Positions 46,287-53,774 of a stretch of DNA of 64,000 nucleotides are shown piece by piece (the stretch's first letter is position 1; each line of letters begins with the position of its first letter). The notes below the pieces were generated by a model. That model ran no database searches. It was not told where the DNA came from and saw only the letters and a program-made list of their open reading frames with translations. The translations under genes and the position numbers were made by a program. The stretch lies in assembly GCA_016926235.1 (NCBI GenBank), contig JAFGOZ010000373.1, positions 27,594-91,593 on the forward strand, written 5' to 3'. This stretch comes from Bacteroidales bacterium. Lineage in GTDB: Bacteria; Bacteroidota; Bacteroidia; Bacteroidales; UBA10428.

Positions 46287-46793
46287 CTATCTCATTCCCA
46301 TATGTCCTCCTTTACCTCCCTGTCCAGATCCGAATCCTTTGGAGATCATATGGTTGTCAAAATATACTTTTTGTTCTTCTGTGAGAAGTTTTCGTATTTC
46401 AATCAAATTTGCTGCATGTTTCTTCTGCATATCAGTTTTCAGTTTACCGATCTCATCAATAAGCTTATCAATAGAGGCTTTATCCGGATTATCAGTGGTT
46501 AACAGAGCGTTAAGCTTTATTTTTTTTGAATCTATCTCTGTTTTTGTTTCCAGGGCCGCTTTCTTTTGATCCAGCTTTATTTTATCAATAGCCAGTTTTT
46601 GTTCGTCTGTGAGGTTAGGAATATTATTGCAGAAATATCCGGCACCATTTCCCGATTGTGCGACTTTTTGTTTATTTCCGTTTCCTTGTCCCATACCTCC
46701 ACTTGGACATTGTGCCATACTGCCCGCTGTTGCTAAAGCAAGTAAAATGGCCACTAATCCAATCTGTTTTTTAATTCTAATCCTTTTCATCAC
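46287..46793 (-). CDS. Periplasmic Spy/CpxP-like protein
   Basis: 168-aa secreted helical protein. The signal peptide is IGLVAILLALATAGSMAQ. A Gly/Asn-rich stretch with CPSGGMGQGNGN follows. The helical LTxxQ-type domain has NLTDEQKLAIDKIKLDQKKAA and KLLTEEQKVYFDNHM, the two hallmark LTxxQ motifs of the Spy/CpxP/CnrX-type family. The tail GSGQGGKGGHMGMR is Gly/Met/His-rich and could bind metal. It is the last gene of an ECF sigma, anti-sigma, Spy-like, Spy-like operon, so it is probably an envelope-stress or metal-stress chaperone under that sigma factor. Confidence 0.83.
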   Translation of the reverse strand: MMKRIRIKKQIGLVAILLALATAGSMAQCPSGGMGQGNGNKQKVAQSGNGAGYFCNNIPNLTDEQKLAIDKIKLDQKKAALETKTEIDSKKIKLNALLTTDNPDKASIDKLIDEIGKLKTDMQKKHAANLIEIRKLLTEEQKVYFDNHMISKGFGSGQGGKGGHMGMR

Positions 46794-46883
46794 TTTACAT
46801 TTTATAGTTCAACAATTTGTTTATTATATTATTCCCGGGTAAATTATTTCATTCAAATTATGGTCTCTGCAATTTTTCCCTTG

Positions 46884-47474
46884 CTAATTTATTTGCAGGG
46901 ATGTATCTGCTGGCCTGAAAGAATCACGTTTTCTTCCATGTCTTTTCATATGACCTGTATTGTTTTCAGGATTATTTCCCATACCCATTCCCATACCTGG
47001 TCTTACATTATCTCCTTCACGCATGCTCTCTAAAAACAATCGTGTAAGTTCCCGGTGCTGTTCCGGAGTACAAATGGTCTTCATCTCGAGGAGGTGATGA
47101 ATCGATTCTTTTTTAAGCTGCGTATGAAGGTTTCCAATTATTTCTGTCATTTTATCCAGATATTGCAGATCAGGTTCTTTTTTACCGATTTCTTTCACGA
47201 TTTCAAATCTCATTATGTTAAGTGAATCCATTAAAAATTTGGTTTCTGACCTGAATTCTCTTCTTAATACGTTTATTTTATTTTCCTGATTTTCGGTAAG
47301 GTTTAGTTTTTGCCAAACACTATGCATAGGCCTTTGGATATCCGATATGGCACAAGCTTTTACCGGTGGTTTGAAAAACCTGAAATATGCAATTGTACCT
47401 AGAGCAGATAGATTTATTATGATAAGTATGATAAATCCCCAAATCACTAATCGTTTTTTTGTAAAATAGTCCAT
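46884..47474 (-). CDS. Membrane-anchored Spy/CnrX-like periplasmic sensor
   Basis: 196-aa protein with one N-terminal TM helix (LVIWGFIILIIINLSALGTIAYF) kept as anchor. A periplasmic all-helical domain follows: SVWQKLNLTENQENKINVLRR, KEIGKKEPDLQYLDKMTEII and HLLEMKTICTPEQHRELTRLF, with LTENQ and CTPEQ in the LTxxQ positions. The C-terminus is Met/Gly/His-rich (GMGMGNNPENNTGHMKRHGRK). The architecture is like CnrX/ZraP-type periplasmic sensors. It starts 10 bp after the anti-sigma gene, so it may modulate that anti-sigma factor. Confidence 0.82.
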   Translation of the reverse strand: MDYFTKKRLVIWGFIILIIINLSALGTIAYFRFFKPPVKACAISDIQRPMHSVWQKLNLTENQENKINVLRREFRSETKFLMDSLNIMRFEIVKEIGKKEPDLQYLDKMTEIIGNLHTQLKKESIHHLLEMKTICTPEQHRELTRLFLESMREGDNVRPGMGMGMGNNPENNTGHMKRHGRKRDSFRPADTSLQIN

Positions 47475-47484
47475 CTTATTCAGC

Positions 47485-47937
47485 TTATTGGTTTAACAAA
47501 AAATCTTCAATGACTTCATTATCCATCTCGTTGATATAGTAATCGCTTGTGTATTCATCAACATACGAAATATTTTCAATATTTGCATGATTATCCAGGT
47601 CTTTGAAACCATAGCCAATTAATGTTCCGGATATAAGAGCGAAAATGACAAGAAATGTGGCAAAAGCATATTTTAATGCCGGAATATAAATTCTTTTAGC
47701 AGGAATGAATTCTTCATGCCTTCTTTCCATCTTTACCTCAAGCCTTGTATAAAAAAATGGATCCTGTTCAGTTATTTTTTCTTGTAAAATGAGATTGTAA
47801 GTACCCTCAATTTTACTCATCAATAATTGACAATGCTTACATGATGTTAAATGTTGCTGCATTTCATTGCGGGAATCAGAATCAAGTTCCTTTTCCAGAT
47901 ACTTAAAAATGTTTTTATGTAATTGTTTGCAGTTCAT
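47485..47937 (-). CDS. Zinc-finger anti-sigma factor
   Basis: 150-aa single-pass membrane anti-sigma factor. GTG 47961 opens the frame, but ATG 47937 (MNCKQLHKNIFKYLEKELD) fits the family. The ZAS/zf-HC2 motif is MQQHLTSCKHCQLLMSKI (H-x3-C-x2-C). One TM helix lies at ~res 85-105 (YAFATFLVIFALISGTLIGYG), with a short acidic periplasmic tail. It should bind and hold the sigma factor encoded 54 bp upstream and release it on a periplasmic signal, possibly through the two Spy-like proteins downstream. Confidence 0.87.
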   Translation of the reverse strand: MNCKQLHKNIFKYLEKELDSDSRNEMQQHLTSCKHCQLLMSKIEGTYNLILQEKITEQDPFFYTRLEVKMERRHEEFIPAKRIYIPALKYAFATFLVIFALISGTLIGYGFKDLDNHANIENISYVDEYTSDYYINEMDNEVIEDFLLNQ

Positions 47938-47991
47938 TTTGTCTGTTTTTATATATGACACAATTCATTTTAAAAACTTGCGGTTTGTTTT

Positions 47992-48576
47992 TTATTTTTT
48001 GTAAAAATTTATCAGTTTCTTCTGCAGGTTTTGTTTTGCACGGTGTATTAGCGATTCTACAGATGAAACAGAAGTATCCATAATTTCAGAAATTTCTTTA
48101 TAAGAATGGTTTTCCTGTTTATTTAATGTGAATGCAATTCGCTGATTTCGCGGGAGAGACCTAAGAGCAGACTTCAAGGCCAGTTTATCTTCAGCAGATT
48201 TAATATTTGCATCCGGATTGGCATAATTGTTATTGTCCGGTATGTCTTTTTTAGTCTCTAAATCCTTTGCCGCCAGTCTTTTTTTATTGTTACGGAGAAA
48301 ATTTAATGATTTGTTTATAGCAATGCGGTAAATCCATGTTGATAATTTCGAGGTGCCCCGAAAATGACCAATAGAATTAAATACTTCTATAAATACTTCC
48401 TGGGCCAGGTCATCCGTGTCTTCATGGTTGTTGACAAAACCCATGCAAGTATTGCGGACCATCACCTGGTAAGCATCAACAAATTGACGGAATATTTGCG
48501 CATCGCGATTTTTAATGCCTTCAACTAATTCCTTATCAGTCAGGGTTAATGTCTTATCTAATTTTTGGGATTGCAT
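47992..48576 (-). CDS. ECF sigma factor (RpoE-like)
   Basis: 194-aa ECF sigma. Region 2 holds IFRQFVDAYQVMVRNTCMGF, then DTDDLAQEVFIEVFNSIGHF and TWIYRIAINKSLNFLRNNK. Region 4 holds LRSLPRNQRIAFTLNKQENH and SYKEISEIMDTSVSSVESLIHRAKQNL (helix-turn-helix). It is the first gene of a four-gene operon with its anti-sigma factor and two Spy-like periplasmic proteins, so it is probably autoregulated and answers envelope or metal stress. It is divergent from a small membrane-protein gene at 48763. Confidence 0.93.
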   Translation of the reverse strand: MQSQKLDKTLTLTDKELVEGIKNRDAQIFRQFVDAYQVMVRNTCMGFVNNHEDTDDLAQEVFIEVFNSIGHFRGTSKLSTWIYRIAINKSLNFLRNNKKRLAAKDLETKKDIPDNNNYANPDANIKSAEDKLALKSALRSLPRNQRIAFTLNKQENHSYKEISEIMDTSVSSVESLIHRAKQNLQKKLINFYKK

Positions 48577-48730
48577 TCTTGCTATTTGGCTTTTAAGTAT
48601 TTGCTATCTATTTTATATTTAAATAATATGACACCAAATAATGTGAAAACTTGCGGTCTGGAAATGCAATTTACTAAGGAAATTTGAAAAATGGTGGAAT
48701 TAAGGAAATTACAGATTGGATAAAAATGAA

Positions 48731-48738
48731 TATTTTTG
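48731..48738 (+). promoter_or_regulatory. Putative -7 box (TATTTTTG)
   Basis: TATTTTTG matches TAnnTTTG and lies 24 bp before the ATG at 48763. The -33 element is not obvious. Confidence 0.4.
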
Positions 48739-48762
48739 GATATAACTTTTAATTAAACAATT

Positions 48763-49071
48763 ATGGGAACAAGAATTGCTTTGCCAAATTTAATACATAT
48801 GCTTCCTCAGTTGGCAATCCTTATAGGATGTATAATATATGTTTCGAGAGTTGGAGGAACAGCTTCTATATTATTGCTTGTCGGGGAAATTATTCTCATT
48901 CTTTCTTCAATATTGAACATTGCGTTTCAGTTAGTAATGATAAATGGCAATCTGCCAAGTGCAACTATTGGTAAAATAATGATGGTGCCATATGGATTGG
49001 GTTTAATAGGAGGTATACTATTCGCCATTGGTTTTATTACAATGGCTATAAAACAAAAAGCTGGTAATTAG
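48763..49071 (+). CDS. Small polytopic membrane protein, unknown function
   Basis: 102-aa hydrophobic protein with three probable TM helices (LAILIGCIIYVSRV; ILLLVGEIILILSSILNIAF; GLGLIGGILFAIGFITMAI). No known motif was recognised. It is divergent from the sigma operon and preceded by a promoter-like TATTTTTG. It has no partner gene on its strand; the next gene is convergent. Confidence 0.65.
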   Translation: MGTRIALPNLIHMLPQLAILIGCIIYVSRVGGTASILLLVGEIILILSSILNIAFQLVMINGNLPSATIGKIMMVPYGLGLIGGILFAIGFITMAIKQKAGN

Positions 49072-49104
49072 AAAGGATATTAGAGCAGGTTACAATATTT
49101 ATAA

Positions 49105-49758
49105 TCAGTAATTATTTACTAACAGGGGTAAATCATCGGAAAATATTTGTGAATGTTTACCCTTTTTAGCTTTGCCTTCTTCAGTGAGTAATTTTACACG
49201 AAATCCAACAGAAACAGTTGCAAGCAGTTCCTTATGCCAGGAACCCGGCCCATAAGACTTGTATTCCAGGGCAGGCCTTACAAAGAAGAAATAGCGGGGA
49301 AGTCCTGCTTCTACTATTAAACCTCCATTTAAAAACATCCTGTTTTTAAAAGAATCGTCATCGTCAATATCTGCTTCATTTCCGACATAAAATCCTCCAA
49401 ATTGTGTGCTGACGCCGAGGTTTACAGGACTGTTTTTGAAGACTGTCCATTCATACATAAAATAGTATTTTTCCGTATTGGAGGATTCACCTAAAACCAA
49501 TTTCACAAGGTTCTCCGGGGTCAGGTATAATTCGTGTGTGACGCCAAATCCATAGCGCTGATGCTTAATCTGTCCTAAAAAATCAATAGAACCGGGAATT
49601 ACGGCCCCTGAGTTCACAATATTTGTGCTAATTACACCTCCTGCACCAAAGCTTCCGCTTATCATAATAAAATCAAACTCAACTTTTGTGTTTGAGTTTT
49701 CTTGTGCAGAAACAAGAATATGAATAAACAAAAGGGGAATCAGAATATAAGTTTTCAT
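49105..49758 (-). CDS. Secreted, probably outer-membrane beta-barrel protein
   Basis: 217-aa protein with signal peptide MKTYILIPLLFIHILVSAQ. It then has alternating amphipathic strands (FDFIMISGSFGAGGVIST, HQRYGFGVTHELYLTP, KYYFMYEWTVFKNSPVNLGV, RYFFFVRPALEYKSYG, ELLATVSVGFRVKLL), as in small outer-membrane barrels. The last ~20 residues (GKAKKGKHSQIFSDDLPLL) lie outside the barrel. No family could be named. It is monocistronic on the minus strand. Confidence 0.66.
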   Translation of the reverse strand: MKTYILIPLLFIHILVSAQENSNTKVEFDFIMISGSFGAGGVISTNIVNSGAVIPGSIDFLGQIKHQRYGFGVTHELYLTPENLVKLVLGESSNTEKYYFMYEWTVFKNSPVNLGVSTQFGGFYVGNEADIDDDDSFKNRMFLNGGLIVEAGLPRYFFFVRPALEYKSYGPGSWHKELLATVSVGFRVKLLTEEGKAKKGKHSQIFSDDLPLLVNNY

Positions 49759-49941
49759 CTTCGTGTTTTTTATGGATTATATTAAATTTACGAAATTTCT
49801 TCCTTTTTGTCATTAAAAATACTCTGATTTTTATAGAATAAACCTTTCAGTTAACCGATGTATGTTATTGGGTGATCAGGGAGTTAAAATTGATGACGAT
49901 TGAATGAAAATAGCGATTTATTGATCTTCGTTATCAGGCAC

Positions 49942-50928
49942 TTATGCTTTTAGTATTTTATCAATGGTGTTTAGTTCTTCTGAAGTAAAAGTCAGATTAT
50001 TCAGAGATATTACACTATCCTCTATTTGGGATACTTTACTGGCACCTATTAGAACAGATGTCATGCCTGGATGCCGCAGAACCCATGCCAATGCCATTTG
50101 AGCGAGACTTTGTCTGCGATTTTTTGCTAACTCATTTAGCTTTTGTACTTTATTTAAGTTTTCTGTTGTGATGTGTTCAGGTTTTAAAAACCCGTGTTTT
50201 TTACTTGCCCGTGAACCATCAGGAATGCCTTTTAAGTATTTATCAGTTAATATTCCCTGTGCTAATGGGGAGAAAGCAATACAGCCAATTCCTCTATCCT
50301 GCAATACATCCAGTAGACCATCTTCAATCCACCGGTTAAACATGCTGTATTTAGCCTGATGAATAAGGCAGGGCGTTCCCAATGATTGCAGTATTTTTGC
50401 GGCTTTATCAGTTAAGTCCTGAGGATAATTTGATATTCCCGCGTATAATGCTTTGCCGCTCCTTATCACATGATCTAAAGCTGCCATAGTTTCTTCGAGG
50501 GGGGTTTCGGGGTCGGGGCGGTGGTGGTAGAATATATCCACATAATCCAGTCCCATGCGTTGCAGGCTCTGGTTAAGGCTGGCAATTAAATATTTTCGTG
50601 AGCCCCAGTCACCATAGGGGCCGGGCCACATGGCATATCCGGCTTTAGTGGATATGATCAACTCGTCGCGGTGGTTTTTTAAGTCGTAGTGCAATATCTT
50701 TCCAAAGTTAATCTCAGCCGATCCCGGTGGTGGCCCATAGTTGTTTGCCAGGTCAAAGTGGGTAATACCCAGGTCAAAGGCTTTCATGATCATCTGGCGG
50801 CTTGAATTAAAATCATCCACATCCCCAAAGTTATGCCAGAGACCCAGAGAAACAGCGGGAAGCTTAAGTCCGCTCTTACCGCAACGATTATATTTCATGG
50901 ATTGATATCTGTCCTCCATCGCCAGCAT
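49942..50928 (-). CDS. Aldo/keto reductase (L-glyceraldehyde-3-phosphate reductase / YghZ-like)
   Basis: 328-aa NADPH-dependent reductase with the AKR TIM barrel. It opens KYNRCGKSGLKLPAVSLGLW and continues with THFDLANNYGPPPGSAEINFG (catalytic Asp and Tyr), ELIISTKAGYAMWPGPYGDW (catalytic Lys), and DYVDIFYHHRPDPETPLEET (His). SDR-like features are absent. The NADPH-binding end has WVLRHPGMTSVLIGASKVSQI. It belongs to the YghZ/Kv-beta-like group that reduces methylglyoxal or L-glyceraldehyde 3-phosphate. Either ATG 50928 or ATG 50919 (MEDRYQS) may be the start. It is monocistronic. Confidence 0.9.
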   Translation of the reverse strand: MLAMEDRYQSMKYNRCGKSGLKLPAVSLGLWHNFGDVDDFNSSRQMIMKAFDLGITHFDLANNYGPPPGSAEINFGKILHYDLKNHRDELIISTKAGYAMWPGPYGDWGSRKYLIASLNQSLQRMGLDYVDIFYHHRPDPETPLEETMAALDHVIRSGKALYAGISNYPQDLTDKAAKILQSLGTPCLIHQAKYSMFNRWIEDGLLDVLQDRGIGCIAFSPLAQGILTDKYLKGIPDGSRASKKHGFLKPEHITTENLNKVQKLNELAKNRRQSLAQMALAWVLRHPGMTSVLIGASKVSQIEDSVISLNNLTFTSEELNTIDKILKA

Positions 50929-51001
50929 AATAAAAGTATCAGTTGTAAATGAATATAATATTATAAATGAATACAGGCCTTATCAGAAGTAATACATTTA
51001 G

Positions 51002-51110
51002 CCCCCGGATTTATCCGGGGGTAAAGTAAATAACTCCCATTAGCGCGGACTTTAGTCCGCAATTTTTAGCAGGCTTGTTTTCAATAGATTGCATTCATGT
51101 GCTTTAGCAC
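51002..51110. repeat. REP-like cluster of three TTTA-loop palindromes
   Basis: Three perfect short hairpins share a central TT loop between stems: CCCCCGGAT/ATCCGGGGG (51002-51021), GCGGACT/AGTCCGC (51045-51060) and GTGCT/AGCAC (51099-51110). Such ordered GC-rich palindromes in an AT-rich intergenic region look like REP elements of the kind moved by Y1/RAYT transposases in Bacteroidota. No RAYT gene is in this window. Confidence 0.6.
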
Positions 51111-51191
51111 TTTTTTCAATATTTCTATTTGTCTGAATACTAATGTAAAATTATAGATTTTTAATAAGAAAAGGATTAGAAATATGATATA

Positions 51192-51350
51192 TTAAGAGAA
51201 TTTATCTTTTCTCTTGTCAGTGGGGGGATGCTTTTTTTCAAACTCTTTAATCATGTGCTTTCGTTCCTTTTGTCTTCTTCTATAGGCAAGATGCTCTTTT
51301 ATAGCAGTGGCTATCCCTATTAATGCAAGAAGTATAAGAATTTCATACAT
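51192..51350 (-). CDS. Small single-pass membrane protein (52 aa)
   Basis: Short frame beginning MYEILILLALIGIATAIKEH, one N-terminal TM helix, followed by a very basic tail (YRRRQKERKHMIKEFEKKH, then PPTDKRKDKFS). The positive charges after the helix put the tail in the cytoplasm. The coding-like composition, clear ATG and isolation in an otherwise empty 500-bp gap support it as a real small gene. No function can be assigned. Confidence 0.55.
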   Translation of the reverse strand: MYEILILLALIGIATAIKEHLAYRRRQKERKHMIKEFEKKHPPTDKRKDKFS

Positions 51351-51437
51351 ATACGTAAAATATAAGTATAAACAAAAATATAAAAGCTTATAAAGAAAAA
51401 TGATTATTATTCAGATGAATTAAAGAAATTAATTTTC

Positions 51438-52361
51438 TTAAAGATTCAAATGGCATTTAGTAAACGCAACAATTTCCTCCATAGCATCAGTAGCCTCATT
51501 AAACATAGGTGCAAGTAAAGGATAACAATGAACCATCCCCATTCCGGCCCTGAATGTGACATCAACACCTGCTTCTTTTGCCTTTATGTAAAACTTTTCC
51601 CCATCATCATATAGTTCATCATCTACTCCGGAATTAATGAAAAGGGGAGGCAGTCCTTTCAGGTTTCCAAATAATGGAGAAATAAGGGGATTGGTTGTTT
51701 CATGATCTCCGGCATAATACTTACTAAAAACAATCCATGAATTGAGTGGAGCAGGTGATACTTTGTTTTTTGTGGTATAGGAATCGCTGGAACAGGTCAG
51801 GTCTGTCCAGGGGGAGATGGCTATGGCTGCTGCTGGCAGGGGTATATTTTTTTCTTTTAGAGCCAGGAGTAAAGCCAGGCATAATCCACCTCCTGCTGAT
51901 TCTCCGGTAAATACAATATTTTCAGGTTTGTAACCGGAAGAAAGCACCCAATGATAAACTTTTATTGAATCATCTATTGCTGCCGGAAACGGATGTTCCG
52001 GTGCAAGTCTATATTCATAAATGAGATTGGAAATTCCTGTAAATTTCGCGAACTTTGATACGAAAGCCCTGTGGTCGCTGCATGAGCCGGAAACATAGCC
52101 TCCTCCATGAATGTACAGGATCAGTTTGTTCTCAGGGGCACCCTCCGGCTTTAACCATTCTGCATTGATCCCATCAATATTTACTGGTTCGATAGTTACA
52201 CCAGGAGGTAGCTTTGCATATCTGTTTGCACCTCTTTCGCACCGGTCTCTAAATCCCTGTATGGATGTATCAAAATCGAAAACTTCCTTTTTTAATTTTC
52301 CTCGCAGCAAATGTGCATTTCGCATCAGGAAGAAGAATAGTTTGCTTTTGAAGCTGGGCAT
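51438..52361 (-). CDS. Alpha/beta hydrolase, hormone-sensitive-lipase family
   Basis: 307-aa esterase/lipase. The oxyanion-hole motif is LYIHGGGYVSGS and the nucleophile elbow is VFTGESAGGGLCLALLLAL. The catalytic Asp is in NSGVDDELYDDGEKFY and the His in MGMVHCYPLL. PEHPFPAAIDDSIKVYHWVL is the usual cap-adjacent block. This is the HSL (family IV) group acting on short-chain esters; the physiological substrate is not known. There is no signal peptide, so it is cytoplasmic. It is monocistronic, near two small genes on the same strand. Confidence 0.9.
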   Translation of the reverse strand: MPSFKSKLFFFLMRNAHLLRGKLKKEVFDFDTSIQGFRDRCERGANRYAKLPPGVTIEPVNIDGINAEWLKPEGAPENKLILYIHGGGYVSGSCSDHRAFVSKFAKFTGISNLIYEYRLAPEHPFPAAIDDSIKVYHWVLSSGYKPENIVFTGESAGGGLCLALLLALKEKNIPLPAAAIAISPWTDLTCSSDSYTTKNKVSPAPLNSWIVFSKYYAGDHETTNPLISPLFGNLKGLPPLFINSGVDDELYDDGEKFYIKAKEAGVDVTFRAGMGMVHCYPLLAPMFNEATDAMEEIVAFTKCHLNL

Positions 52362-52424
52362 TTTGGTTTTGATTAATTCAGTCTAAAGATAATATTCTTA
52401 ATGAATAATGTTTTGTATTAAATT

Positions 52425-52853
52425 TCAACTTTCTTTATCAATTTTATCCATTATTTTACCAAAACTATCAAAATCACTAGTCCTGTAATATTCATCAGCA
52501 GCATCCAGGATGTCGTGGTGTTTAAAGAAATAAATCCGGATCCTGTCCTCATTTATAATTTCAATTTTACCATGAACAAAGACTTCATCTCTGTCAATAA
52601 TTGAAATATCATACCAGCCTTTTTCTTTTTCACGTATCTCATATTTTAATTCACCTGTTACGGATGCCATGGACCAGAATGGTTCTCCATTTCTATATAG
52701 ATCAATCTTATTATCATCCTTGAATTCGATTATTAAGGAAGACTCATTTAGTGATTGCCACATCCCCATGAATTTGTAGTTTTCATGATTTTTACATTGG
52801 CTAACAAGAATTGCAACAAACAAGATAATTACAAAATTGAGTTTTTTCTTCAT
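52425..52853 (-). CDS. Small lipoprotein, unknown function
   Basis: 142-aa predicted lipoprotein with signal KKKLNFVIILFVAIL and lipobox LVSQ|C. The mature part (YKFMGMWQSLNESSLIIEF, LYRNGEPFWSMASVTGELKY, RIYFFKHHDILDAADEYYR) looks like a small lipocalin-like beta barrel, with GMWQ resembling the GxW lipocalin start. No family can be named with confidence. It starts about 50 bp after the next gene upstream on the strand (52903) and may be co-transcribed with it. Confidence 0.68.
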   Translation of the reverse strand: MKKKLNFVIILFVAILVSQCKNHENYKFMGMWQSLNESSLIIEFKDDNKIDLYRNGEPFWSMASVTGELKYEIREKEKGWYDISIIDRDEVFVHGKIEIINEDRIRIYFFKHHDILDAADEYYRTSDFDSFGKIMDKIDKES

Positions 52854-52902
52854 ATTGTTAGTAGTTACTGATTTTATTAGTAACGACAGAATTTGAAGAA
52901 AA

Positions 52903-53721
52903 TTACTTTTCTACTTTAGTATCAACACTTAAACTAATACCTATTGGAGCAGTCTCCCATTTTCCCTGGCTGGTTTTTCTATAATATGTTTTTGACATTC
53001 CGGCACAAAAGAATAAGTGTCCGGGCCCAAGATCTTTAACATGTTCAAGTGTTATTAAAACATCATTTCGAACCGTAATATCATATTTTCTTAAATCCAA
53101 TTCAATTTTATCTTTTATGTCTTCTTTCGCTAAACTAATATAAATAGGTTGTTTAAGTATATTTTCAAAATTCATTTTACCCTTAATACTATAAATATTC
53201 ACCCGGTAAAAAATGGAATCGTAAGAGCATGAGGCGACATTAATAATTAGTTTTTCTAATGAGGCTTTTTTATTTAGCTTGATAATGATTCCGCATTCAT
53301 AACCTAATTGATTTTCTTTAAATCCTGCCTGTATTGATTTTGATTGAGAAGTGACTCCTAATCTCTTGTATTTATAGACTTTTGGTTTAACGGTAACTTC
53401 GCTCAATTCAAATACTTTTTCTTTCAGTACTACATCTTTTTTGTATTGATTTTTAAAATCAGAAAATTTAATAAGAAAGGGTTGGTAGCCTATACAGGAA
53501 AACACAATTGTGTCATTTTCATATTGAGTATCTAGTACAATAGTGAAATTCCCATTCTGATCTGACACGGTCCCTACATTTTTATTAATAATTCCAATAT
53601 TGACATATTCTATTGGTAAGTTTTTATCATTAGAAACAATACCCGTATATTTTTGACATAATACAAACTGGGTAAAAATAAATGGGATAAAAAATGTAAA
53701 ATAAGAATATATGGTTTTCAT
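52903..53721 (-). CDS. Secreted protein with carboxypeptidase-regulatory-like domain
   Basis: 272-aa exported protein. The signal peptide (IYSYFTFFIPFIFTQFVLC) is followed by a CarboxypepD_reg-like domain: KYTGIVSNDKNLPIEYVNIG, VSDQNGNFTIVL, DTIVFSCIGYQPFLIKF. A beta-rich C-terminal domain (TSQSKSIQAGFKENQLGYEC; NDVLITLEHVKDLGPGHLFF) follows. The domain resembles the N-terminal part of TonB-linked receptors but no barrel follows. Such proteins are common in Bacteroidota and of unknown role. It lies 53 bp downstream of the YfhO gene. Confidence 0.75.
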   Translation of the reverse strand: MKTIYSYFTFFIPFIFTQFVLCQKYTGIVSNDKNLPIEYVNIGIINKNVGTVSDQNGNFTIVLDTQYENDTIVFSCIGYQPFLIKFSDFKNQYKKDVVLKEKVFELSEVTVKPKVYKYKRLGVTSQSKSIQAGFKENQLGYECGIIIKLNKKASLEKLIINVASCSYDSIFYRVNIYSIKGKMNFENILKQPIYISLAKEDIKDKIELDLRKYDITVRNDVLITLEHVKDLGPGHLFFCAGMSKTYYRKTSQGKWETAPIGISLSVDTKVEK

Positions 53722-53774
53722 AAGATCTTCTGAATCGGGTTAATTGTAACTTGTAGATGTTTAGTCTGTCAATA

